In this document: piece after piece, positions 46,705 through 57,656 of the stretch
Position numbering within the stretch: position 1 is the first letter of the stretch
Layout: each line of letters opens with the position of its first letter
Assembly: GCA_963678675.1 (NCBI GenBank)
Contig: OY783200.1
Span: 10,346,917 to 10,410,916 of the forward strand
Origin: Xiphydria camelus
Taxonomy: Eukaryota; Arthropoda; Insecta; Hymenoptera; Xiphydriidae
Direction: 5' to 3'
Length of the DNA stretch: 64,000 nt
The notes under the pieces: generated by a model
What the model was told of the DNA's origin: nothing
The model's input: the letters and a program-made list of their open reading frames with translations, nothing else
The model's database searches: none
Made by a program: the position numbers and the translations under genes

Positions 46705-48149
46705 CAGTACTCCGTCCATAATTCCGTACGACGGGGCTTTGAATTCTAAGAAAAATGAATTATGGAATACTCCCACTCTGTCCGTTAGAGAGGTACATAC
46801 ATGCGCGCAACCAAAATAAGCGCGTAAACTAAACCTGTATAGACTGCCTAAGTCTTGACGTCACACGAAGGGGCGGAGCTTACAAACCTTTCCAAACAAA
46901 TTGGTTTTACGTGCAAATTGTCCATAAGAGAGTTTTCTTTTCAAGTGTATCGTTAATTTTGACGTAAATAAGGGTTATGAGCTATATATTTTGGTAAAGT
47001 TTGGTCAAACCTAGGATATCCTCAAATATTTTAAAATAAGTAAGCTGTATAATATATTTTTTGCTCCTTTTAGATGTGTTAGGTTAGTAGGTTATATCAA
47101 TGTTTTGTTTTCATGAACTTTTATAATTTTTGAAAAATACTATTTTCTCAGGAGTGTTTTTAAATGTTTTTTTATTATTATTTTCTAGGTTGAACGGTTT
47201 AATGGTCATTTATAACCATGGTAATGTGTTTTGTGCCTGATTGTAAACACTACAGTGACCGAAATCTTTGTAAGCTTACGAAGCATGGAGATCGTACATT
47301 TTGAAACTATACCCCTTATATATCGTCTTCCTGTACTGACAGTATACATGTATTTTTTTTACCTCCAATATGCCAGAATTAAAAATCTCTAGAATTGCGG
47401 TACAATGCCACGGTAGGAATATCACGTTCTACCGACAAGACGTGCTTCGACAAGGTCTGCATCAACTTTGGCGGTATATTAGCGGCACTGCACTAATCCT
47501 GTGGCAGAATTTTCTATCTGGGAGTATTCAATAATATTACTTTATCATGTTAATCCATTTCCTTTGCTCTTGTAAGTCAGCAGGGAACGTGAAAAATTTA
47601 CAAAGATTTCAGTTACTGTAGTGTTTACAATCAGGCAAAAAACACATTACCATGGTTATAAATGACCATTAAACCGCTCTCAACCTAGAAAATAATTTAA
47701 AAAAACATTTAAAAACACTCCTGAGAAAATAGTATTTTTCAAAAATTATAAGTTTTCATGAAAACAAAACATTGACATAACCTCATAACCTAACATATCT
47801 AAAAGGAGCAAAAAATATATTATACAGCTTACCCCTATTTTAAAATATTTGGAGATAACCTAGGTTTGACCAAACTTTACCAAAATATATAGCTCATAAC
47901 CCTTATTTACGTCAAAATTAACGATACACTTGAAAAGAAAACACTCTTATGGACAATTTGCACGCAAAATTGATTTGTTTGGAAAGGTTTGTAAGCTCCG
48001 CCCATTTGTGACGTCAGACTTAGGCAGTCTATTCCCCGTTGGCGCATACCTGCACGCAACGTACGTCATATCAAGAGTGGGGGAATGCTTTCCCTCTTGT
48101 ACTTCGGGCGCTCTGAATTAACGAGGAGAGAATTATGGAGGGAGCACTG
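46705..48149. mobile_element. Family B MITE split by palindromic element B
   Basis: It starts CAGTACTCCGTCCATAATTC and ends GAGGGAGCACTG with TA outside both ends. It aligns with the reverse complement of 33,262-33,514 except for the 46,841-48,030 insertion. Confidence 0.85.
46841..48030. mobile_element. Palindromic element B carrying THAP exon copies
   Basis: Same ends as element A (AGACTGCCTAAGTCTTGACG; ACTTAGGCAGTCT). The uninterrupted family B copy reads CCCGTATTCCCC where the insertion gives CTGTAT-element-ATTCCCC, so the target duplication is 2 bp (AT or TA). The left arm is shorter: its THAP copy (from 47,218) breaks off after NLCK into the central segment. The right-arm copy (47,653-47,541, minus strand) has a TGA after YSN. 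Confidence 0.85.
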
Positions 48150-48215
48150 TATAGTACTGGACGTAAGAATCGTCCTTATGGACGATTTACTTGTTTAGTG
48201 CGCGTAAATATCCTA

Positions 48216-48936
48216 CAGCACGCCGTTTTGCTTTTTAACGGCACGAAAGAAATTTCGCCGAATTAAATACAATTTATGGAAACAAATTATTATAAAATTA
48301 CCTTGTGACATAATTGTAATTGAGAAGTTACTATGTACCGCTGAGGTTAATTATAATTATGTCCCAACATAATAAGAATTCACAAATTAAAACTATGACG
48401 GAACATAATTTTAATTAAGAATTTTTATTATGCCACGACATAATGATCATTCGGTAAATTTTTATTAGATTCCAATATAAATAATTTTAATTCATCGAAT
48501 TATTATAATGCCGTGGCGTAATAAGAATATGAAATAAAAATGATGTCGGGATATCATAATAGTTCACTTCAATGAATTAAAATTACGCTCGATATAATAA
48601 CAATCCTACGAATTAAAATAATTTTAGTACATAATTTAACTCATAGAATTATTATTATGTCGAGATATAATTAAAATATTACAATATTATTCCGGAACGT
48701 AATAAAAATTAATTAAACATGTGTCTACGTATAATAATACTATTTTAGCATGACTTCTATGATATTCTGTGTAAGTATTTGGAATTAATATTATGTTTAC
48801 ACTCAATTTTACTAATTTTTTTATTCTTGACATAATAAGAATATTTCCAAACCATTTCTTATTTTCTTTTAAATAATGAATCTATTTTTCATTTTACGTT
48901 AAAAATGATTGTATTAAAGGGCAAAACGGCGTGCCA
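48216..48936. mobile_element. TIR element filled with ATTATG/CATAAT hairpins
   Basis: GCACGCCGTTTTGC at the left is inverted at the right (GCAAAACGGCGTGC). The interior is a degenerate series of ATTATGtcGngACATAAT palindromes roughly 50-60 bases apart, very AT-rich. Confidence 0.65.
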
Positions 48937-49007
48937 TAAAATATCCCATTTTAAATATTAACTAAAGACTGTGAGTTTCTGAAGAAATGCGCTGAAATGC
49001 ATAAAAT

Positions 49008-49031
49008 AACACACACACACACACACACACA
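49008..49031. repeat. (AC)12 microsatellite
   Basis: Uninterrupted AC run at the head of the 156-bp tandem array. Confidence 0.95.
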
Positions 49032-49034
49032 TTG

Positions 49035-49810
49035 ATGGATAATTTCTTTAATTGGGTCTCATCTGGGCATTTGGTACAAGGGCAAGGAGTTAAAAGAATA
49101 TAATACAAAGCGTTTACATAAACTTATTATATACGAGAAATTCGTACGGTTTAGAAATTCGAGTCATGCAAAACTATGTAAAATAAGCCATTGATAGACA
49201 TTTTATTAATCGGATCTCATTAATAAAGCATTTGGTATAACGGTAACGAGTTAAAATAATATAAAATAGTTATATAATCTTAATATCTGCGAGAAATTCG
49301 CACGGTTAAAGAATTCGAGTCATGCAAAACTACGTAAAATAAGACATTGATAGACATTTCATTAATCGGATCTTATTAATAAAGCATTTGGTACAACGGT
49401 AACGAGTTAAAATAATATAAAATGGTTATATAATCTTAATATCTGCGAGAAATTCGTACGGTTAAAGAATTCGAATCATGCAAAACTACATAAAATAAGA
49501 CATTAATAGATAATTTTTTTCAATTAAGTCTCATCCCGTGGCATTTGATATAACGGTAACGTGTTAAACAAAATATAAAACGGTTATATAAACTTAATGT
49601 CTACGAGAAGTTCGTACGGTTGAAAAATTCGAGCCATATGTGAAACTTATACATAAAATAAGACACCGATAGATATTTTCTCCAATTAGATCTCATCAAG
49701 GCATTTAGTACAACGGTAACTTCTAAAAGAATATATAATTATTACGTAAACTTAACTTAATATCTTTATGAAATTCGTACGGTTACAAAATTCGAGTCAT
49801 TTAACGTTCA
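49035..49810. repeat. 156-163-bp tandem array, five units
   Basis: ATTCGAGTCATGCAAAACTA-type anchors start at 49,157, 49,313, 49,469, 49,627 and 49,790. Units also share GCATTTGGTACAACGGTAAC and GCGAGAAATTCGTACGGTTA. The unit length and AT content are satellite-like. Confidence 0.9.
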
Positions 49811-49872
49811 TCGAAAAAATACAACCGCATTCGTCAACTACAAGCAACTCTGCTAAAAATGTCCGATAGAAA

Positions 49873-50288
49873 ATCTCACAATGAATACTATAAGAAACGA
49901 TAAGATCGACATAAAATCTGTATAAATTTCTATAGTATTTAGTAGGAAACCGATAAGAAACAATTTTGAATCAGTTTTACTATGTTCTATACAGTATGTC
50001 TCATGGCAAACGCAGGTTTTGAATTTCCCTGATATTTGATTTCGGTAGTGGTTGGGACGGTGCTCTAGTAATTTATAGTTAGAGCACAATCCCAACCACT
50101 ACCGAAATCAAATGTCAGGAAAATTCAAAAACCCGCGTTTGCCATGAGACATACTGTATACCTATAGCAAATATGATTTAAAATCGTTTCTTATCACAGT
50201 TTCATATTAAATACTATATAAACTTATACAGATCTTACGTCGATCTTATAATTTCTTATATTATATAATAGTATTCATTGTGAAAATG
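49873..50288. mobile_element. Old inverted-repeat element with nested 165-bp foldback
   Basis: Outer arms share CACAATGAATACTAT, ATAAGATCGAC and GATAAGAAAC in inverse. Inside lies 49,992-50,156, a near-perfect foldback (CAGTATGTCTCATGGCAAAC and its inverse) with TA on both sides. It lies just past the 3' end of the girdin-like gene. Confidence 0.75.
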
Positions 50289-50404
50289 ATAAGAAACGAC
50301 AGAACTTCTGACTCCATGGTATTCTTGAATCTTTTCAAAAACTTTCTCTCGTCTCTCATCGGACATTTTTACCAGGAAAATTGCGAATTAACGTTGTCGG
50401 TCGA

Positions 50405-53400
50405 TCAAACGCAGCCGTGTTCCTCACAGATCAAACGCTCCGACCTGGTCTCTACAGGCATGTCGACCAGGTCTGTTTCCTTAATGAACGGCAAGTTTTC
50501 AGCCTCCCTCGTCTCGACCAGCATAGGATTCTCATCGAACACAACGAAAGCACACGCTCCGTCGTCAACTTCGGCGCGAAGGCTCTGGTCATTCGCACTC
50601 TTCTCGCCTTCCCGAGCTTCCTTCACCGCCGGTCTGTCTGGAGTCGATGTCCTCGACGGCAGAAACATCCTGGCGCAGCGACGGGTCGCCTTGTCGCCCT
50701 TCGCCTTGACCGAAGGCGAGAAATCGTTCGCCAGGCTCTCGTTATCGGCCGGATCCTGCCGTAGATAGTCGTCAATCTTACCAACGGATTCGTAGTTCTC
50801 GGAGTCCAACGTTTCCGACTGCCTGTTGCTGTCGTCCATCGCCCAGGAGCGCCTGCTCCTGGCCAACATCCCGGCCCTCTTCACCATCTTGACGAAATTG
50901 GCGCCGAAATTCTTCTTCTTCACCGAGCAGCTGTCCAGCTTCTTGTAGTGCTCCATGATCTTCTCCTCCAGTTTCTCCTTCTGTCTATACAGACAGTTCA
51001 CCTTGTCAGCGTGCATCCTCTCCTCGGCGTGGTACTGCTCCTTCTCCTTGAAGGACTGCGCCAGCAACTCGTGGTACTGCTGGTGCAGAAGCGCCGTGTG
51101 CTCCATCAGCGAGCGCTTGTCGTGGTCCAGGCTGGACTTGAGGTGGTGCAGCATCCCGCAGTACTGCGTCAGCTCGGCGACCTTCTCCTCCAAGCGCGCG
51201 CAGCGCTCGGCGTGACTGGCGACGAGCTTGCTCGTCTCCAGCTTCACCTTGGAGTGCTCCTCCTGGAGGCGGAGATACTGCGGCCTCAGCGACTCCAGGG
51301 CCGAATAAACACTCGTGAAGTCGTCTTTCAGCTGCGAGTGCTCTCGCTTCAGCTCCTCATAGTGACGGAGATCCTGCGTCAGAGAGGTCTTCGCCGACTG
51401 CAGCATGTCGTTGCTGTCTTCTAGCTTGGCGCAGGCTTCCCGCAAGCGATTCACCTCGTTCCTGGCCTCGATGAGGTTCGCCCTCAGCTGCTTCTGCTCC
51501 TCGAACACATTGTCGTAGTGGTCCTCGATGTCGAAGAAGCATTCGAGCTTCTTGTTGGTGGCCAACAACGACTGCTCGGCTTTGACGGCCCTCTTCCGGG
51601 CGTTCTCCAGCAGTAAATCGACTTCCTGGTTGCCCTCCGTGATACCCTCGAACCTCTTCTCCCACTCGCTGATCGTGGTCTGCTGCGTCTTGGTCTCCCA
51701 CTTCAGCGTCTCCAGCGACGTCTTCTGGCTCCGCAGCAGCTGTTCCAGGTTGTGAATCTCCTGCAGGGTGTTCTCGTACATCGTCTCCAGCTCGACGTTG
51801 CGCCGAAGGAATGACTCGCGACTCTCGTTCTGCGAGTCCACCTTCATCGACAGTCTCTTGTTCTCCAGCTCGAGCCTGGCGACGTACTCTTGGAGGCGGA
51901 AGCCACTGTCGACCAGGGATTCTATCTTACGCGTCAGTTCCTGCGCCGTCCGCTCCAGTTCGGCGTTGCGTCGAAGGAGACCATGACGATCTTCGCTCGG
52001 CGAGTCCGCCCGCGACGACGGTCCCCCGTTCTCCCGTTTCGCCTCGTCGATTCCGCTGGAATTGCGCGAAGCCGCGGACTCCTCCCTCAGCCGATCTAGG
52101 GAAGCGACCAGCCGGCGGTTCTCCAGCTCCAGCTTCAACAGCTGCACCTGGGAGCTGTTTGTCAGCTGCTCGGATAAGCTGATATTCGTCGTCGCCGCCG
52201 TCATCATCTCCTCGCTGTCGCCGCCGGAGTCCAGCGAATGTTCTCCACTCCTCGTCCTGGTCATCAGCTGCAACTGAGCATTCTCGTCGAGCAGCTCGAA
52301 GTACCTGTTCTGGTCGATCTCGCGCTCCCGCGCCACCTTCATCAAGAGCTCGTTGTACTGGAGGATTTCGGCTTCCAGCTTGGGAATCTCGTCGATCTGC
52401 TTCTTACACGATGTGCACTGTTCCTCCAGGAGTTCCCTCGTCTCCAGCAGCACCCTATTTTCCTCCTGCAGCTCGTCGACGCGTTTCCTGTAGAACTCCA
52501 CATCGGCCAGGTTCTCACGCAAGCGTGTGACCTCCAGCTCCAGCCGGTCCGCCTTTTCCGCCTTCTGAAGAGCCGCGTCCAGCTCGTCCTTGCACTTAGT
52601 GGCGAGCCTGGCCTGGAAAGCGAGGTCCTGATTCTGCTGCTTGAGCTGCGTGACCAACTGCTCGCTCCGGTCGAACTCTTCCTTCAATTCTTGAAACGCC
52701 TCGGCCTTCTCCTCCAGTTCCAGCCGCTGCTGCCGCGCCTTGGTCTTCCAGTCGTTCAGCTCGGACGCGCAGGAACGGCCGAAGTCGTTCGGCTTCGCTT
52801 TCCCGGGGACAGCCCCGTCGAGATTCTCGGCTCCGGCTTCGGCGCCGATTGACGAACCCCTCGACATCTCGCGGTACAGATCTCTCTCGCGAATAAGCGA
52901 GCCGATGCTCTCGAAGACGGCCGAGTTGGCCACGGCTTCGTGACTTATCACGATATTCTGCTCGTCGGTGACGCGCTTGATGCACTCGGCCAGGTCGAGT
53001 TGTACGTCCAGCGGCAAGCTCCGGATGTCGGTGATGAACTTCTCCCTCTTGGGGCACTGCACGGCGCAGCCGAGGAGCAGGAGCAGCGTCAGCTGCATCT
53101 GGTCGACGTGTCGGTCCGGATCCTCGGCCAGATCGCGCGTCTCGGGCAGGACCAGAACCAGGTGACCTAATTCCTTGTAATACTGGTGAATGTTATCGAC
53201 GATCAACTCGAGGTTTTGAGATCGCACTAAAGCGTCTCCGTTGCTGGGGACCACCGCCGTGTTCGGCGGGTCGGACTCGATCTGGAGGAAGACTTCGTGA
53301 AGGAGAACTCCGTCCACGAGGTCCTCGTAGTTCATCAGAGCCTCCGGTTTCTTCAGGCAACTGGTCAACCAGGTCACCAAGGAACCGGATAGTCTTTCGC

Positions 53401-53419
53401 CCGATTTGGCCGCTGTCAT
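50405..53419 (-). CDS. Girdin/Daple-like HOOK-domain coiled-coil protein
   Basis: 1,004 residues from ATG at 53,419 (MTAAKSGERLSGSLVTWLTS) in one uninterrupted exon. The frame stays open upstream to an acceptor-like TTTTTAACAG at 53,476, so a 5' intron is likely. An N-terminal HOOK domain (about 8-190, with DLVDGVLLHEVF and LLLLLGCAVQCPKRE) is followed by coiled coil from about 215 to 870 rich in Leu/Glu/Lys heptads, then a polar tail. Family members link microtubules or actin to membranes and polarity complexes. The chain ends EEHGCV; a C-terminal GCV is the Dishevelled-PDZ ligand of vertebrate Daple. It is shorter than the insect and vertebrate proteins as I recall them (well over 1,300 residues), and no G-protein-activating motif was recognised. 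A single long exon is unusual for the family; a retrocopy or intron loss is possible. Confidence 0.85.
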   Translation of the reverse strand: MTAAKSGERLSGSLVTWLTSCLKKPEALMNYEDLVDGVLLHEVFLQIESDPPNTAVVPSNGDALVRSQNLELIVDNIHQYYKELGHLVLVLPETRDLAEDPDRHVDQMQLTLLLLLGCAVQCPKREKFITDIRSLPLDVQLDLAECIKRVTDEQNIVISHEAVANSAVFESIGSLIRERDLYREMSRGSSIGAEAGAENLDGAVPGKAKPNDFGRSCASELNDWKTKARQQRLELEEKAEAFQELKEEFDRSEQLVTQLKQQNQDLAFQARLATKCKDELDAALQKAEKADRLELEVTRLRENLADVEFYRKRVDELQEENRVLLETRELLEEQCTSCKKQIDEIPKLEAEILQYNELLMKVAREREIDQNRYFELLDENAQLQLMTRTRSGEHSLDSGGDSEEMMTAATTNISLSEQLTNSSQVQLLKLELENRRLVASLDRLREESAASRNSSGIDEAKRENGGPSSRADSPSEDRHGLLRRNAELERTAQELTRKIESLVDSGFRLQEYVARLELENKRLSMKVDSQNESRESFLRRNVELETMYENTLQEIHNLEQLLRSQKTSLETLKWETKTQQTTISEWEKRFEGITEGNQEVDLLLENARKRAVKAEQSLLATNKKLECFFDIEDHYDNVFEEQKQLRANLIEARNEVNRLREACAKLEDSNDMLQSAKTSLTQDLRHYEELKREHSQLKDDFTSVYSALESLRPQYLRLQEEHSKVKLETSKLVASHAERCARLEEKVAELTQYCGMLHHLKSSLDHDKRSLMEHTALLHQQYHELLAQSFKEKEQYHAEERMHADKVNCLYRQKEKLEEKIMEHYKKLDSCSVKKKNFGANFVKMVKRAGMLARSRRSWAMDDSNRQSETLDSENYESVGKIDDYLRQDPADNESLANDFSPSVKAKGDKATRRCARMFLPSRTSTPDRPAVKEAREGEKSANDQSLRAEVDDGACAFVVFDENPMLVETREAENLPFIKETDLVDMPVETRSERLICEEHGCV

Positions 53420-53475
53420 TCTTCTTGATTCCCTCTTCTGGTTCACCGAAAGTACTACGATGATTTCTTCTTGGC

Positions 53476-54935
53476 CTGTTAAAAAACACTTGACAATGAG
53501 AATTAAACTGGAATTGTTTCATCGGCTTTTTAAAAAATTATATCACTGTCACCATTTCAAACACGGATCATAAAACGTTGTTACGAGTTCCTGAGCTGCA
53601 GAAGCTGAAACGTATCAACTGTTTTCAATATCGCACCGACGGCAAGCCGAGTTTTTCTGAAATTTGACGGGACGGCTTCGAACGACAATCGACGTGACCA
53701 CTCACTGCACTTGTCAAAGAAAGACTGGTTTAGGGATTCAAAGTCATCTCACTCCTTCGTACTCGCTGCCACGCCAATTGCAGATTTCCTACAAGACTGT
53801 ATGACCTGCCACCCTTGAATTTAAACGTTGGGAGGTACTGTAACGAGATCTCGTTACCCCTCCTTGGGGGCACGGATGGTTCGCGCATCGAGCATACGCA
53901 GTTTTGGCAAAACCAGGTTGTTTAAATAATGCAATTTCTTACATGTCCTTATAATTATCGTAAACATTATATTTTCTAGAATCGGTTTTTTGGCCATTTT
54001 ATTCGATATATTTTTTCACGCTGATTCCGAAAATGACGGACATATTGAGGAAATTTCATTAGAACGTCGAGATATTGATAATTTATTGGGAAGAAAATAA
54101 TTTTTCGCACATAAAATTGATGATCTCTGCCGAAAAAAAAAACTATTCAGTGGTCAATAGTTTTAAATACTAACTATTGACAGATCAATAGTTCTCGATA
54201 ATTGCCCCATTGAAGTTCAAATGTTCCCTTCAATAGTTCCCCCCGAATTATTAACAACATTAATCATTGCGATTAATAATGTTCACAGAACGTGAGCTCT
54301 CCGTATACACTACACAGAAGATGTAACGCCTTTAATTCCAACTTTTGCCACTACAGCGCATGACGGTACTCATGCACGATTCCTATACTTGGCGCGCCCT
54401 GCGGCGTTGCTGCACTTCACGACTGCGCGCGCAGCAATCTCCATCGTAAGCGAATTTACCATGATTTCTTAACTATTTGTTATAAATTGCTGCCCTGATT
54501 GAAGTGTGAAAATATGCCATTTATTCTTTGCATAATAATCTAGCGGTATGCAAGGTTTCATTACGGTAACCCAATTTACCATCGTTTTTCCTACGTTTCT
54601 GTGAATTTCCCATAAGAGCACGGGTTAAATTGTAATTTTTATTTCAATGATAACTTTTTAATGAATTTGTCAAGAGACTTGAAATTTTGCATACGGCTTT
54701 CAAAAATATTAAAGACTCTTGAGAAAAAAATTGAGTAACTTCCTACATTTTTGATAATAGGTGTGAAACATCCTTAATAGTCATTTAATAGTTACCATTG
54801 AATACTGTTCCGACAAACGATATGGTCGGAATTCTGAATATCGATCGTTAGCATTTAGTATCATCGCGATCGATATACCTCGTTAATCTAGGGTCAATCT
54901 CGACATAATGCGGGCGGCATATTTCGGCGAAGCTG
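53476..54935. other. Girdin-like 5' flank and gene-free stretch
   Basis: Presumably promoter and 5' UTR on the minus strand near 53,500-53,900. ACTATTGA/TCAATAGT inverted motifs cluster at about 54,150-54,215. No other gene seen. Confidence 0.4.
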
Positions 54936-54939
54936 CAAA

Positions 54940-55073
54940 TGCGCTTGCAGTCCGGCACCTTTCGCGGAAAGGTTAATTACCGGACGAGACGGAATAAGTC
55001 GTCTCCCGTAGTTCTTATTGTAATTGATACCGCTATCCTTCAAATACTAAATCAGCTTGTAAAGAGGAGAATG
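54940..55073. repeat. Repeat copy holding the Harbinger insertion site
   Basis: ATGCGCTTGCAGTCCGGCAC, CGGAAAGGTTAATTACCGGACG and TTGTAAAGAG.AG match 58,862-58,996. After the insertion the match resumes with GACGAATTC at 56,730. Confidence 0.75.
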
Positions 55074-56728
55074 AAGGTCAAAGCACATCTAGGCGAAGCG
55101 AAGCGACGCGCCGCGAAGCGCGGCTGTGCAACGCACACTTGGGCGAAGCGAAGCGCGGCGAATTCTATCCCCTTCTCTACCAGGTATAAACAGCTATACC
55201 TGAAAATATCCATATATGGATACCCGGGTAGAGAAGGGAGGGAAGGGAAGCGCCGTGAAATGTCAGTCATTTTCGCCTTTTTCGCCTTTTTCATTCATTT
55301 TCGCCTTTTTCAAACTGATGAACGCAACGTGAAATGAGCCGTGTACATGTTTTGTTTTGAGAAATGGGCATTCGTGAGGAAAAATAGTATATGTCATTCG
55401 GCGGAAATCCTCGGAATTTTAAGACTGTGTTTATATAGATCGTAGCCTCCTCCCCAAACCATGCCTCGTGTTATGACCTAATTAAACACAGTCTGAAAAA
55501 ATCTCGAATTTCCGCCTTATGATATAAGATACTATTTCGTGTGAGAAAATTCATTTCGTTGACGAGATCTATCTTGGAAAGGATTTTCGAATCGTTAACG
55601 GAAGTGATCGACGAAACTTTACACCCGTTAACGAATTACATTCCGTCCACGATAAACATTTCTCGCGGCGCTTCGCTTCGCGGCGCTTCGGTTCGCCGCG
55701 CTTCGCTTCGCCGCGCTTCGCTTCGCGGCGCTTCGCTTCGCTCAAGTGTGCGTTACCTCGTAAGAATCAATGGAAATATAAAAGGTAGCTTCGCTGCGCT
55801 TCCAGTCGCACAAGTGTGCTTATGGTACTCGCACACTTGTACACTTTTGTGGCGCAAGTTCTTATAGCGCAACTATAAAATTGCGTGTCGTGTTCCAACG
55901 TAACCGTGCTCTCAAATTTTATAGTGATTTTATAATATTTAATGGAAATGTATTGTGATGACGATGACAAAATACAAGCCGCTTCCTGCTTAGCACTTAT
56001 ATTACTGCGAAGACGACAACGTAGTACACGCCAAAATAGTAAAAAAATAACACTTCGGGTTAAAGAATGGATTAAAAATCATGACCGTTATGGAGTAATA
56101 AATAATTTATTACAAGAATTAAGAGATGGCGATGAAGCAGTCTACAACAATTTTTTGCGATTGTCCGCCACCGATTTTGATTATTTATTAGAAAAAGAAA
56201 CGCCATTAATAAAAAAAAATTACACGTTTATGAGGAAAGCGATTTCACCTACTAAACGACTCGCTGTAACATTGAGATTGTTATTCGTAGTGTTGTGTGT
56301 AGGGGAAAACCGGAGGAAGGTAAAGTCCGGTTAGATAGCTACTGCTCACACAACAGACAAAAGGTACACTATAGCAGAAGTTGCGCCACATTATTCACCA
56401 ACATGTCGGTTCATATTTATATTGCGCGAGTCCAGTATCTTCAACACAGGTAGCAATTTTTAAAGTATCAGCAACTTGAAAAGTGTAGTGCAATTTCTAA
56501 AAATTGCGCAATTTTTAAACTTGCAACGTTATTCAAACGCTGTAATACCCAAATGGCGCCATTTTCCAGGTTGCGCAATACAAAAAGTGTACAAGTCTGC
56601 GAGTACCATTATCCTAGGTCGCGGCGCTTCGCTTCGCTCAAGTGTGCGTTACCTCATAAGAATCAATGGAAATATAAAAGGTAGCTTCGCTTCGCGTCGC
56701 TTCGCTTCGCCTAGATGTGCTTTGGCCT
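55074..56728 (+). mobile_element. PIF/Harbinger-type transposon remnant with TGA duplication
   Basis: AGGTCAAAGCACATCTAGGC at the left and, inverted, AGGCCAAAGCACATCTAGGC at the right are flanked by TGA on both sides (55,071-55,073 and 56,729-56,731); a 3-bp duplication is characteristic of the superfamily. Subterminal CTTCGCTTCGC/GCGAAGCGAAG arrays occur at 55,092-55,160, 55,665-55,745 and 56,615-56,715. It carries the N-terminal part of its transposase gene. Confidence 0.85.
55942..56334 (+). pseudogene. Harbinger (HARBI1-like) transposase, N-terminal part only
   Basis: 130 codons. After an acidic start and an Arg-rich patch it has RVKEWIKNHDRYGVINNLLQ, ELRDGDEAVYNNFLRLSATD, FDYLLEKETPLI and AISPTKRLAVTLRLLF. 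This is the conserved N-terminal region of PIF/Harbinger transposases (R.W...R...G....L..EL...D...Y..FLR, then the I.P..RLAVTLR helix). The DDE catalytic core that should follow is missing; the frame runs into unrelated sequence at about 56,290. It is therefore inactive, although the retained region has no stop. Confidence 0.8.
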
Positions 56729-56973
56729 TGACGAATTCAATAGATGACCAATTAGGAAGACCTATTACCTGACTCATTAAGGCACAAAAGGTTCACCATT
56801 CGAGGTAGTTCGACCCGTCCATAGGGTCATAAACGAGCATCCGGTCGCCTTACCGTTAAATACGGAACCCGGATAAGAATAACCGTGATTTTCAAAATCA
56901 GCGCGAAAGAATACAGAAGATAGGATGGTCGAGCGGTTAATTCCAGAGATTTCGATTTTTGTCAAAATCTTAA

Positions 56974-57209
56974 TGCCGGGTTTATACGCTTGCCAAACCT
57001 CGACAAGCCATCACAAATTCAAACGTGTGAATAGCGCGTTTTACTTTGCTTGTGTAGGCTTGCTAGCACTTGTCGTCTATCCGACCGAGTGTCGGTTTTT
57101 GGCACAACTCAAAGGAAGTTAACGGTAAGCGCTTGCGAAGCGTTTACACGTTTGTGCGTTTGTGAAGGCTTGGAGTTTGTGGCAAGTGCCAAGCGTGTAA
57201 ACCCGGCAT
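56974..57209. mobile_element. TTAA-associated MITE
   Basis: TGCCGGGTTTATACGCTTG at the left is mirrored by CAAGCGTGTAAACCCGGCA at the right. TTAA precedes it; TAAG follows. Outside it, an older palindrome (AGAGATTTCGATTTTT at 56,945 and its inverse at 57,215) was split by the insertion. Confidence 0.75.
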
Positions 57210-57211
57210 AA

Positions 57212-57656
57212 GAGGTAAAAATCGAAATCTCTGCAATTGAATGTTGGTGATCCCTATCTTGTATATTTATTAATGTTGATTCCGAAAATTGTAGATTTAT
57301 TTGAGGAATCTCGAAGGAAGACAGAGATACCGATGCTTTTCTGTATAAAATGAATTTTTCCGTACATATAGTAAATTGCCGATATCTTCTATTTCCTTTG
57401 AGATAGCGATCGAATAACCAGGCTTTTCGCAATTAGCGCAAGCAAATATTATACATAAGGTAGGGTGGTCGAGCGGTCAATTCCGGGGATTTTCGATTAT
57501 CACAAAGTTTGAAAACAATATCAAGGTGCCTTCTACGAATGTGCTATAATACCCTGATCTAACGACACCTCGGTCTCATCGAGAGTAGCTGCACTCGACA
57601 AGTATACCGGGTAATATTTACTCGTATAATCCCTTACCCGGTCCGGGGCGTCTTAA
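57212..57656. other. Gene-free stretch with tRNA-promoter-like motif
   Basis: GGTGGTCGAGCGGTCAATTC at about 57,467 (and a variant at 56,926) resembles a tRNA A box, but no cloverleaf or B box follows at the right distance. It could be a decayed tRNA-derived SINE. Confidence 0.3.

Noticed and set aside
49035..49810. Possible CRISPR-like array
   Set aside because: Units are contiguous 156-163-bp tandem repeats without short direct repeats and unique spacers, in a eukaryotic genome.
50948..53057. Several 100-200-codon frames antisense to the girdin-like gene
   Set aside because: Leu/Gln/Glu-rich mirror images of coiled-coil codons in GC-rich DNA; no start context or domain.
56926..57480. tRNA gene suggested by GGTCGAGCGGT A-box-like motifs
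   Set aside because: No acceptor stem, anticodon arm or B box could be built; at most a decayed tRNA-derived SINE.
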